Assembly (NCBI GenBank): GCA_002256685.1
Contig: NQJH01000022.1
Span: forward strand, 1-14,273
Reading direction: 5' to 3'
Source: Methylococcaceae bacterium NSP1-2
Lineage (GTDB): Bacteria > Pseudomonadota > Gammaproteobacteria > Methylococcales > Methylomonadaceae
DNA length: 14,273 nucleotides
The stretch's first letter is position 1; each line of letters begins with the position of its first letter. The notes beneath the pieces are model-generated. The model saw only the letters and a list, made by a program, of their open reading frames with translations. It was not told the origin of the DNA and did not search any database. This document shows positions 7,939 through 14,273 of the stretch, piece by piece. Made by a program: the position numbers and the translations under genes.

Positions 7939-8682
7939 TTATTTACTCCAAAGACAACACCCGCTGGCTTTTTCAATGCTAGCGAGTCGTTGCTCATGTG
8001 CCTGTAATTCTGTGTCATTACAAGGAATTATTTTCAATGCGGGGCGATCTATCAGCAAACGCTTAACGGCTTGATGGGCAGTTGCATTGTCTATTTCAGC
8101 CGGACTATCCAGTAATGATGATTGTCCGCCTGTCATTAATAAAAAGACATCAGCGAGAATTTCAGCATCTAATAATGCGCCGTGTAAATCCCGATGACTG
8201 TTATCAATACCATAACGCTTGCACAATGCGTCCAGACTGTTTCTTTGTCCGGGGTGTTTTTTTCTCGCGTAAGCTAGCGTATCAAAGACTTTGCTGTAAT
8301 CAGTGACTGTGCCAACTTGATTGGCTAACAATGCAAACTCATGATTGATAAAACCGACATCAAAGGGCGCGTTATGAATCACTAACTCCGCACCGCGAAT
8401 AAAATCGATAAATTCGTCAGCGATTTGAGCAAAATGTGGCTTATCTTGCAAAAATTCGTTAGTGATACCGTGAACGGCAATCGCGCCTTCATCAATCGCA
8501 CGTTTAGGATTAAGGTAAGTATGAAAACGCTTACCCGTTAAGCGGCGTTTTACCAGCTCTACGCAGCCAATTTCGATAATGCGATGCCCATCTTGAGGGC
8601 TTAAGCCGGTGGTCTCCGTATCGAGGACAATGAGGCGTTTATTATTTACGCGTGTAGTCAATTGAGTTACCTTGTTGTTCAT
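7939..8682 (-). CDS. dnaQ: DNA polymerase III epsilon subunit, 3'-5' proofreading exonuclease
   Basis: This 247-residue protein matches epsilon, the proofreader in the replicative polymerase core. All DEDDh catalytic residues are seen: Asp21 and Glu23 in LDTETTG (20-26), Asp108 in HNAPFDVGF (103-111), and His167 and Asp172 in HGALLDAE (167-174). QSSLL (187-191) sits where the beta-clamp binding motif lies, and the roughly 56 residues after it form the flexible linker and polymerase-alpha contact region. The annotated ATG has only a poor Shine-Dalgarno. An in-frame TTG at codon 8 (8659-8661) has AAGG about 8 nt upstream and would shorten the N-terminus to a length closer to E. coli, so the true start is uncertain. 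The common partner gene rnhA is not adjacent. A divergent DUF4126 gene starts 61 bp away. Confidence 0.96.
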   Translation of the reverse strand: MNNKVTQLTTRVNNKRLIVLDTETTGLSPQDGHRIIEIGCVELVKRRLTGKRFHTYLNPKRAIDEGAIAVHGITNEFLQDKPHFAQIADEFIDFIRGAELVIHNAPFDVGFINHEFALLANQVGTVTDYSKVFDTLAYARKKHPGQRNSLDALCKRYGIDNSHRDLHGALLDAEILADVFLLMTGGQSSLLDSPAEIDNATAHQAVKRLLIDRPALKIIPCNDTELQAHEQRLASIEKASGCCLWSK

Positions 8683-8743
8683 TTAAAGTTAAGTTTTTTA
8701 TGTTACGCTAAACCACCGAAATGGTCATAAAAAGAGTACTCTA

Positions 8744-9382
8744 ATGGACGCATTGAATCAAATATCAACCACCTTAGCCTTAACAATGGGCTTAGCGTGG
8801 GCAAGTGGCATTAATCTCTACGCAACCTTATTGACACTGGGCGTTCTGGCTAATACTGGCAATATTCAGTTACCCCCTGATTTAGCAATTGTTGCTAATC
8901 CACTGGTGATGATGGCGGCAGGTTTTATGTATTGTGTCGAATTTTTTGCTGATAAAGTGCCGGGAGTTGATACCGGTTGGGATGCCATTCATACCTTTAT
9001 TCGTATTCCTGCGGGTGCGATGTTAGCGGCGGGCGCGGTGGGTACGTTAGACCCTTCGGTTGAATTAGCGGCAGCGATTCTTGGCGGTGGTATAGCGGCA
9101 GGGGCGCATGTCACTAAAGCGGGGACGCGGGTGTTAATTAATACCTCGCCTGAGCCATTTACTAATTGGTTTGCTTCGGTGACTGAGGATGTAATGGCAA
9201 TTACAGGGGTTTGGGCGTGTATTAACCATCCTATTGGCTTTTTAGTCGCATTGGCAGTTTTTATTGTGCTAATGATTTTGTTATTACCAAAAATATGGGT
9301 AGGTATAAAAAAGGTTTTCGGCTTTATTATCAATCTATTCAGAGCCGCGCCGCCACCTGCAAGTACCAACCCACCACAATAA
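8744..9382 (+). CDS. DUF4126-family multi-pass membrane protein
   Basis: The 212-residue product is strongly hydrophobic and glycine/alanine-rich and resembles the uncharacterised DUF4126 family. Membrane segments are likely at about 10-38, 48-68, 88-122 (possibly two) and 164-188. The family-like features are the early ASGINLYATLL (20-30), a conserved EFFADKVPGVD (66-76), the glycine-rich AAILGGGIAAGAHVTKAG (110-127) and an NTSPEP loop (133-138). The C-terminus ends in a proline-rich tail (APPPASTNPP). No catalytic motif is visible, and the family function is not established. The gene is divergent from dnaQ (61 bp) and ends 64 bp before tRNA-Phe. The upstream sequence AGAGTACTCT (8733-8742) is a perfect palindrome that overlaps the ribosome-binding region. 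Confidence 0.85.
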   Translation: MDALNQISTTLALTMGLAWASGINLYATLLTLGVLANTGNIQLPPDLAIVANPLVMMAAGFMYCVEFFADKVPGVDTGWDAIHTFIRIPAGAMLAAGAVGTLDPSVELAAAILGGGIAAGAHVTKAGTRVLINTSPEPFTNWFASVTEDVMAITGVWACINHPIGFLVALAVFIVLMILLLPKIWVGIKKVFGFIINLFRAAPPPASTNPPQ

Positions 9383-9396
9383 ATTGCTCTTGGCTA

Positions 9397-9425
9397 TTGA
9401 CTAGCGTCAGATAATCGAGTCTAAT
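9397..9425 (+). promoter_or_regulatory. Sigma-70-type promoter of tRNA-Phe
   Basis: TTGACT (9397-9402) and TCTAAT (9420-9425) each match the consensus hexamers at 5 of 6 positions and are separated by exactly 17 bp. A GC-containing discriminator (gtcgc) follows, typical of stable-RNA promoters under stringent control. The tRNA begins 21 bp after the -10. Confidence 0.75.
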
Positions 9426-9446
9426 GTCGCTCTTTTGCAGCTATAT

Positions 9447-9522
<76 letters not shown>

Positions 9523-9530
9523 TGAATTCT

Positions 9531-9561
9531 AAAAGCCCCATTTTTTAATGGGGCTTTTTTT
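9531..9561 (+). terminator. Strong rho-independent terminator after tRNA-Phe
   Basis: AAAAGCCCCATT (9531-9542) pairs perfectly with AATGGGGCTTTT (9547-9558) around a 4-T loop, and the T-tract runs to 9561. The A-run on the left means it can also work on the minus strand. Confidence 0.93.
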
Positions 9562-9668
9562 ATGTCTGCTTTCCAGTCCTCCGCTAGACCGAGCGGCATC
9601 TAGCTCACTCTGGTTCAGTCATGATTGTTCTGTGCCAAACTTTCCTTTCTCGTAAAACGGCAATGTGC

Positions 9669-9699
9669 CACGATATCAACATATCGTGCGAAGTTTTTT
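9669..9699 (+). terminator. Second hairpin with T-run downstream of tRNA-Phe
   Basis: CACGATAT (9669-9676) pairs perfectly with ATATCGTG (9681-9688) around CAAC; six T (9694-9699) follow after five bases. No gene lies between the tRNA terminator and this hairpin. It could be a spare terminator, a relic, or an operator for the downstream gene. Another short inverted repeat, CCGCT/AGCGG, lies at 9581-9596. Confidence 0.4.
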
Positions 9700-9720
9700 C
9701 TTCACTACCTCATGAAATAA

Positions 9721-9768
9721 TTGTATCGATTAGGCAATCACTGATAATGTACTTGTTATTTATCCACA
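9721..9768 (+). promoter_or_regulatory. Possible promoter and a perfect DnaA box upstream of the CHASE gene
   Basis: A GATAAT (9743-9748) matches the -10 consensus at 5 of 6 positions, with a poor -35-like TTGTAT (9721-9726) 16 bp upstream. Just downstream lies TTATCCACA (9760-9768), an exact high-affinity DnaA box. I see only one such box here, so this is not an origin. A DnaA-influenced promoter is possible but speculative. Confidence 0.35.
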
Positions 9769-9822
9769 GCTTTCCTATGTGACTTGAGCAGGGTATGTCA
9801 TAACTAAACGTGAACGGATGAG

Positions 9823-10683
9823 ATGAATTTTCAGATCAAAAAATCTTCCGCCAATAAGACAGAGCTAGCACTTGTGCCGTGGTTTTTTTTCGCTGTGGTG
9901 TTGCTGGTCGGGCTTGGTATCACGACGATTTTGTGGTGCCATGCACAGCAACAACAGGTTAATCAACTGCACTCTGAGTTCGAAGTCGCAGCAGACCAAG
10001 CAGCGCAAAGCATCCGCAGTCGCCTCAAGTTCTATGAAATAGTGATGCGGGGGGTAAAAGGATTTTTCGAGAGCTCCGAACATCCCTCACCCGATGAGTT
10101 CCGAGTTTATGTCCAAAATCTGAAACTACAAGAAAATAAGTTTGGCTTGCAGGGTGTAGGCTTGGTAAGGTTAATTCCTCATGCTGATAAGAAAAACTAC
10201 GTTGCCGAAATCCGCAAGCAGGGGTTGCCAAACTACCAGATTACCCCCGCAGGTGTGCGTGATCGTTATGCACCCATCATCCGCATCGAGCCACTAACCG
10301 GAAGTAACCTTATTGCGCTGGGTTACGATATTTTGGTCGTGCCTTCGGCTCTCGCCGCCTTGGAGCAGTCTCGCGACACTGGCGACACCACAATCACTTC
10401 CAGCCTAACTTTGGTACAGGATGCCAACAAGGCTGACAAGGATGCCTGTGTAATGTACCTACCTATTTATCAGAAAGGCAAAAAAATCGACACACTGGCA
10501 GACCGGCGTGCGGCTATTGTCGAATGGGTGGATTTACCTTTTCGCATCGGTGATCTGATAGCTGGGCTGAGTGGCGAATTCGATAAGGACATCAACATAG
10601 AAATCTATGACAGTGTGTCGCAATCGGAGCAAGTCCGCATTTATCCCTCGAAGGACAAACCTACCAGTGGATGCTGCTTATGA
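9823..10683 (+). CDS. CHASE-domain sensor, N-terminal part of a split signalling protein
   Basis: This 286-residue product has TM1 at about 17-38 and then a periplasmic CHASE domain (about 70-275) with FRVYVQNLKLQENKFGLQGV (93-112) and RYAPIIRIEPLTGSNLIALG (148-167). CHASE domains sense small extracellular ligands. The frame ends abruptly in an unrelated tail (SKDKPTSGCCL) before the expected end of the domain and its second membrane helix. Both are found in the next frame, where SLEGQTYQWMLLMTSTPAF reads on as a normal CHASE end. One extra C in the CCC at 10645-10647 would join the two. The ATG has a GGA about 7 nt upstream. As annotated the fragment lacks TM2 and any output domain. GC is visibly higher than in neighbouring genes. 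It may be a damaged gene, a sequencing error, or a coupled two-part sensor. Confidence 0.85.
   Translation: MNFQIKKSSANKTELALVPWFFFAVVLLVGLGITTILWCHAQQQQVNQLHSEFEVAADQAAQSIRSRLKFYEIVMRGVKGFFESSEHPSPDEFRVYVQNLKLQENKFGLQGVGLVRLIPHADKKNYVAEIRKQGLPNYQITPAGVRDRYAPIIRIEPLTGSNLIALGYDILVVPSALAALEQSRDTGDTTITSSLTLVQDANKADKDACVMYLPIYQKGKKIDTLADRRAAIVEWVDLPFRIGDLIAGLSGEFDKDINIEIYDSVSQSEQVRIYPSKDKPTSGCCL
10611..10683 (+). other. Frameshift junction with ATGA stop/start overlap
   Basis: The downstream frame opens after a TGA at 10608-10610 and the upstream frame closes at the TGA of 10681-10683, so any frame change must lie between them. Adding one base to CCC (10645-10647) gives a smooth CHASE reading. 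The upstream stop overlaps an in-frame ATG of the downstream frame (ATGA, 10680-10683), and a GGA at 10669-10671 lies 8 nt before it, so termination-reinitiation could keep the second part translated. No classic slippery heptamer is seen. Confidence 0.75.
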
Positions 10684-13388
10684 CATCGACACCCGCCTTC
10701 TCAAGCCGCCTATCTGATTCTTATCTACCGACTGTCATTGCCTCGACGGGCATTGCCCTTACGCTGACATTGAGTTGGTTAGCTTGGTTGCTGACCAAAG
10801 GAAGGGTAACAGCCGAGACCTGCTATCGGCAGCTGTTTGAACAGTCCGTCGATGGTGTTCTGATGCTAAACCGAGAGCATCGCCTGATCGATGCCAACAC
10901 GGCGGCTCTACAGTTATTAGGCTATACCCGTGAAGAACTGTTGAAACTGCGCTTACCAGACATTCTAGCAAAGCATGAGCGTCCTCGGATGGATGCAGCT
11001 GTCAATAAAATGATGGCAGGTACTCCGCATCTGGAGGAATGGGTGCATGTGCGCAAGGACGGCACCGAATTTCCAGCGGAGGTGAGCACGAGCAGGCTGG
11101 ATGAATGGAATTACTTTGGCATCTTTCGTGATCTGACTGAGCAAAAAAAGGCGGAGCAGCGTATCCAGCGACTGACTCGACTTTACCAAGCCTTAAGCGA
11201 GACCAATCAGGCGATTGTGCGTATGAGTAATGAAGTTGACTTGTTCCCCATGGTGTGTAGGTGTACGGTGGATTATGGCGACATGAAAATGGCTTGGATT
11301 GGGCAACTGGATGAATCTAGCTCGAACATCATGAAGGCTAGTGCTTATGGGTCGGGATTGGAATACCTCGATGAGTTAATCATTTCTACAAATAATAATA
11401 TGCCTGAAGGACAAGGTCCGACCGCAACGGCACTGCGTGAAAACCGCACTATTATCATCAAAAATTATCTGACATCCCCCTTAACCCGCCCATGGCACGC
11501 CTTAGCTAAGCAATTTAGCTGGCACTCTGCCGGTGCATTTCCCATTCAGCGAAATGGCAAGCCTTTTGCCGTACTCAATGTTTACAGTGACAAGGTCTGT
11601 GCCTTTGACGAAGAAGCGATTCACCTGCTTAACGAAATGGCAATCGATATTAGTTTCGCGCTGGACAACTTTGATCGTGAGGCTCAGCGTCAGCACTCGA
11701 TACAGGAGCTCACTGAAAGTGAAGCCAAGTTATCGCTTATCCTCGAAAATGTTGGTGCCTATATCTATCTGAAAGATAGCGAAGGGCGTTACCTGTTTGC
11801 CAATCGGCAAGTACTCGATTTATGGGGAGTGACGCTGGAACAGGTTGTCGGTTTCGGAGATGAAAAATTCTTCGATACACAAACGGTGGAAAAAATACAG
11901 AAGAACGACCGTTTTGTGCTGGTAGAGGGAAAAGTCCTCCAGCAGGAAGAAACCAATACAGCCCAGAAAACGGGCAAGACGGCAACCTATTGGTCGGTTA
12001 AGCTTCCTCTGCGGCGCGTGAATGGTGACATCTACGGGCTATGCGGCATTTCGACCGACATCACCGAACACAAAGCAGCCGAAGAACGTATTCGAGTGCT
12101 CAGCAATTTCGACTCGCTGACGCAACTGCCCAACCGCAACCTGCTATTTGACCGCGCACAACAGGCACTGACTGCTGCAAAGCGAACGAATGACAACGTC
12201 ATCTTGATGTATCTTGATTTAGACCGTTTTAAAATCATTAATGATTCGCTCGGTCCCAGTGCGGGCAACCAAATACTTAAGGAATTGTCAGTCCGCCTGA
12301 ATAAGCATCTTTATCGGGAAGATACCTTGTGTCGCCCCGGTGGAGACGAGTTCATACTGTTGTTGCCTAACACTGATGTAGAAGGAGCCGCTCACGTTGC
12401 GAAAAAAATATTCGAAATTTGTACTCAACCTTTTTGTATCGCAGGTCAGCGCGTATCCCTAACGGTGAGTATCGGTATTGCTGAATTCCCTCAAGATGGC
12501 GATAACTTTGAACAGCTATCGCAGTCAGCCGATGCCGCCTTGTCGCGTGCCAAGCAAAATGGTCGCAACAATTTCCAGTTTTTTACTCGACAGTTGCAAG
12601 AGCAAGCCAGTCGAATTTTACGCATCGAAAACGAACTTTACGATGCTGTGGAGAAGGGCGAGTTTTTGTTGCATTACCAGCCACAAGTCGATGCAAATAC
12701 GTCGAAAATCATTGGAGCTGAAGTGTTGATTCGCTGGCAGCACCCACAAAAAGGCATGGTGTCGCCAAGTGAGTTTATTCCCATCGCTGAAGAATGTGGT
12801 CTGATGATCGATATTGGCGACTGGGTTTTACAGACTGCTATTCGGCAAATTGCGGCATGGCAGACCGCAGGGCTTGCTATTGTGCCAGTTGCCGTCAATC
12901 TTTCCATCGTACAATTTCGCCAAGACACACTCTACGATAAGATTGCCGAGGCACTACAGCAAAACGGGCTTGACCCCGCTATGCTTGAATTAGAAATAAC
13001 CGAGGGTATCGCGATGGAAAACTTCGAGCGTACCATCGATGTTCTGAATCGGTTACATCAACTGGGTATCACGCTATCAATTGATGATTTTGGCACCGGT
13101 TATTCATCGCTTAGTTATCTGAAACGCTTCAAAATTAACAAACTTAAAATCGACCGGTCTTTCGTCCAAGATCTGTCCAGTAACCCTGAAGACGAGGCAA
13201 TCGTGACCGCTATCATCAATATGGCTAAGAGCCTCGGCTTCAAAACCATTGCAGAAGGCGTGGAAACGCTGGAGCAACTGAATTTCCTGCGTGAGAAAAA
13301 GTGTGATGAAATTCAGGGCTACTACTTCAGCAAACCAGTGCCAGCAGAGGCATTCGCAAACTTGTTACGCAATGGTGGCTCATTTTAA
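10671..13388 (+). CDS. Membrane-anchored PAS-GAF-PAS-GGDEF-EAL protein, C-terminal part of the split CHASE protein
   Basis: This 905-residue frame begins with the missing end of the CHASE domain (LLMTSTPAFSSRL) and TM2 (about 19-42). PAS1 follows (about 50-160), then GAF (about 170-335), PAS2 (about 345-470, ending STDITEHK), GGDEF (about 475-640) and EAL (about 650-900). The GGDEF keeps Asp516, Asn524 and GGDEF (557-561), but the usual GHxxGD is GPSAGN (528-533), changing the guanine-contacting Asp to Asn533; no RxxD site is seen. The EAL has EVL (684-686), Asn743, Glu775, Asp805-Asp806, Lys826 and Glu862, so c-di-GMP phosphodiesterase activity is likely and cyclase activity doubtful. The start could be ATG 10671 or ATG 10680, the latter overlapping the previous stop. 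GC is visibly higher (about 50%, up to 58% in one sampled line) than in flanking genes, suggesting transfer next to tRNA-Phe. Confidence 0.92.
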   Translation: MLLMTSTPAFSSRLSDSYLPTVIASTGIALTLTLSWLAWLLTKGRVTAETCYRQLFEQSVDGVLMLNREHRLIDANTAALQLLGYTREELLKLRLPDILAKHERPRMDAAVNKMMAGTPHLEEWVHVRKDGTEFPAEVSTSRLDEWNYFGIFRDLTEQKKAEQRIQRLTRLYQALSETNQAIVRMSNEVDLFPMVCRCTVDYGDMKMAWIGQLDESSSNIMKASAYGSGLEYLDELIISTNNNMPEGQGPTATALRENRTIIIKNYLTSPLTRPWHALAKQFSWHSAGAFPIQRNGKPFAVLNVYSDKVCAFDEEAIHLLNEMAIDISFALDNFDREAQRQHSIQELTESEAKLSLILENVGAYIYLKDSEGRYLFANRQVLDLWGVTLEQVVGFGDEKFFDTQTVEKIQKNDRFVLVEGKVLQQEETNTAQKTGKTATYWSVKLPLRRVNGDIYGLCGISTDITEHKAAEERIRVLSNFDSLTQLPNRNLLFDRAQQALTAAKRTNDNVILMYLDLDRFKIINDSLGPSAGNQILKELSVRLNKHLYREDTLCRPGGDEFILLLPNTDVEGAAHVAKKIFEICTQPFCIAGQRVSLTVSIGIAEFPQDGDNFEQLSQSADAALSRAKQNGRNNFQFFTRQLQEQASRILRIENELYDAVEKGEFLLHYQPQVDANTSKIIGAEVLIRWQHPQKGMVSPSEFIPIAEECGLMIDIGDWVLQTAIRQIAAWQTAGLAIVPVAVNLSIVQFRQDTLYDKIAEALQQNGLDPAMLELEITEGIAMENFERTIDVLNRLHQLGITLSIDDFGTGYSSLSYLKRFKINKLKIDRSFVQDLSSNPEDEAIVTAIINMAKSLGFKTIAEGVETLEQLNFLREKKCDEIQGYYFSKPVPAEAFANLLRNGGSF

Positions 13389-13471
13389 CGATGACTGCTT
13401 TTTTAGGTCGAACTCAGTTTACTTAACGACAGATAAATTTGAACTTGCTGAATCTACTATTCTAGTTTAGG

Positions 13472-13477
13472 TATAAT
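13472..13477 (+). promoter_or_regulatory. Consensus -10 element upstream of mrcB
   Basis: TATAAT is perfect and lies 40 bp before the mrcB ATG. No good -35 hexamer is found at 16-18 bp, so promoter status is tentative. Confidence 0.4.
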
Positions 13478-13517
13478 GGCTAAAGTAAGGCTTGAAAATG
13501 AAGCAGTGTAAGAGGCT

Positions 13518-14273
13518 ATGGCAGACAAAATAAAAAAGCTCAGTTCCCGATATAATAAAACCAAAAAAAGACTAAAAAAAAGACCATCGCATTGGTTTAG
13601 AAATATTTTTCTGCTGTTACTGGTAGGATTTGGTTTTGTATTATTCAGTTATTTAAAGTATTTGGATTATAACCTTCGTGAGCAATTTGAAGGTAAGCGG
13701 TGGGCGATTCCTGCCAGAGTGTATGCAAATCCAATGGAGCTGTATGCTGGACATAATCTGAGTGCTGAAAAGTTTGAAGAATTATTGGGAATGCTGCATT
13801 ATCGAAAAGATACCCAGCTTTCTGCCGATGGTACTTATTTTAGAAGTGGCTTTGATTTTAGAGTAAAAACTAGAAAATTCACTTTTCCAGAACAACAGCA
13901 ACCCAGTCTGTTGATGCAAGTCTCTTTTGGTGATGCGGGTATTACGTCGATTACCAATATCAGCGAAAATAAAGCCATTCCCATTATTCGCATGGATCCC
14001 GTGCAGATTGGTAGTTTTTATCCAAAAATTAAAGAAGACCGTATCCTAATTAAGCTGGCAGAAGCCCCAGAGCAACTGATTAACGGATTACTTGCCTCAG
14101 AAGATCATGATTTTTATCATCATTTTGGCGTGTCACCACGCGGTATTATTCGAGCATTATTGGCGAATTATCGGGCAGGAACAGCAGTGCAAGGGGCGAG
14201 TACCATTACTCAGCAACTTATTAAAAACTTTTATTTAAGCTCGGAACGCAGTTTGGAGCGTAAAGTAAAAGAA
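13518..14273 (+). CDS. mrcB: Bifunctional penicillin-binding protein 1b, N-terminal part, cut by window edge
   Basis: I translated 252 codons from the ATG at 13518; the gene runs off the right edge. PBP1b polymerises and crosslinks peptidoglycan in the periplasm. A basic cytoplasmic tail (1-27) leads to TM about 28-46. A UB2H domain follows (about 65-150, IPARVYANPMELYAG at 64-78), the docking site for the LpoB activator in E. coli. The glycosyltransferase (GT51) domain starts near 180, with catalytic Glu195 in ASEDHDFYHHFGVSPRGI (193-210) and GASTITQQLIKN (226-237). The transpeptidase domain lies outside the window. AAGAGG sits only 2 nt before the ATG, closer than usual; the upstream ATG at 13498 is out of frame and ends quickly. 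The UB2H domain separates it from PBP1a and monofunctional MtgA. Confidence 0.93.
   Translation, partial: MADKIKKLSSRYNKTKKRLKKRPSHWFRNIFLLLLVGFGFVLFSYLKYLDYNLREQFEGKRWAIPARVYANPMELYAGHNLSAEKFEELLGMLHYRKDTQLSADGTYFRSGFDFRVKTRKFTFPEQQQPSLLMQVSFGDAGITSITNISENKAIPIIRMDPVQIGSFYPKIKEDRILIKLAEAPEQLINGLLASEDHDFYHHFGVSPRGIIRALLANYRAGTAVQGASTITQQLIKNFYLSSERSLERKVKE

Noticed and set aside
8989..9369. Minus-strand ORF of 126 codons
   Set aside because: It lies opposite the DUF4126 gene and has no family resemblance; the plus-strand frame has the membrane-protein pattern and a good context.
10640..10660. Programmed -1 frameshift signal joining the two CHASE-protein frames
   Set aside because: There is no X-XXY-YYZ heptamer and no clear downstream pseudoknot; a one-base deletion in CCC or ATGA reinitiation is simpler.

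Overview
The window looks like chromosomal DNA of a gammaproteobacterium of moderate to low GC (most genes look about 40-45% GC by eye). The signs are an Hfq close to the enterobacterial form, an hfq-hflX pair, a DnaQ epsilon subunit with a clamp-binding motif, a PBP1b-type peptidoglycan synthase with a UB2H domain, and a tRNA-Phe with encoded CCA. A B12-dependent (class II) ribonucleotide reductase and abundant c-di-GMP proteins suggest an environmental aquatic lineage. A Methylococcales- or Thiotrichales-like host would fit, but I cannot fix the genus from sequence alone.

Layout. Bases 1-626 hold the 5' part of nrdJ (minus strand), preceded by a promoter region with two NrdR-like boxes 31 bp apart. 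A 490-bp intergenic region also holds a terminator-like hairpin with no obvious gene in front of it. Then come hfq and hflX (plus strand); hflK/hflC, which often follow, are absent. Facing hflX is a minus-strand pair: REC-PAS-GGDEF-EAL (5423-7552) followed by a BarA-like hybrid kinase CHASE8-HAMP-HisKA-HATPase-REC-HPt (2862-5357). The pair carries every part of a self-contained phosphorelay that could control c-di-GMP turnover. After a 386-bp gap without a gene comes dnaQ (minus), then a divergent DUF4126 membrane protein (plus) and a tRNA-Phe gene with a strong promoter and a strong terminator.

Directly downstream of the tRNA is a second c-di-GMP locus (9823-13388), visibly richer in GC. It encodes what looks like one CHASE-TM-PAS-GAF-PAS-GGDEF-EAL protein split into two overlapping reading frames. 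One missing C at 10645-10647 would explain the split, and the stop/start overlap is ATGA, so reinitiation is possible. Its GGDEF domain has lost conserved substrate-site residues while its EAL domain looks intact. The window ends inside mrcB (PBP1b), cut off within the glycosyltransferase domain.

The theme outside housekeeping is cyclic-di-GMP signalling: two membrane-linked sensory inputs (a CHASE8 kinase relay and a CHASE sensor) meet two GGDEF-EAL outputs. I did not see a CRISPR array, insertion sequence, toxin-antitoxin pair or phage gene. No wholly new system is demonstrated; the best leads are the split CHASE protein, the phosphorelay pair, the tRNA-Phe T-stem mismatch and the orphan terminator upstream of hfq.
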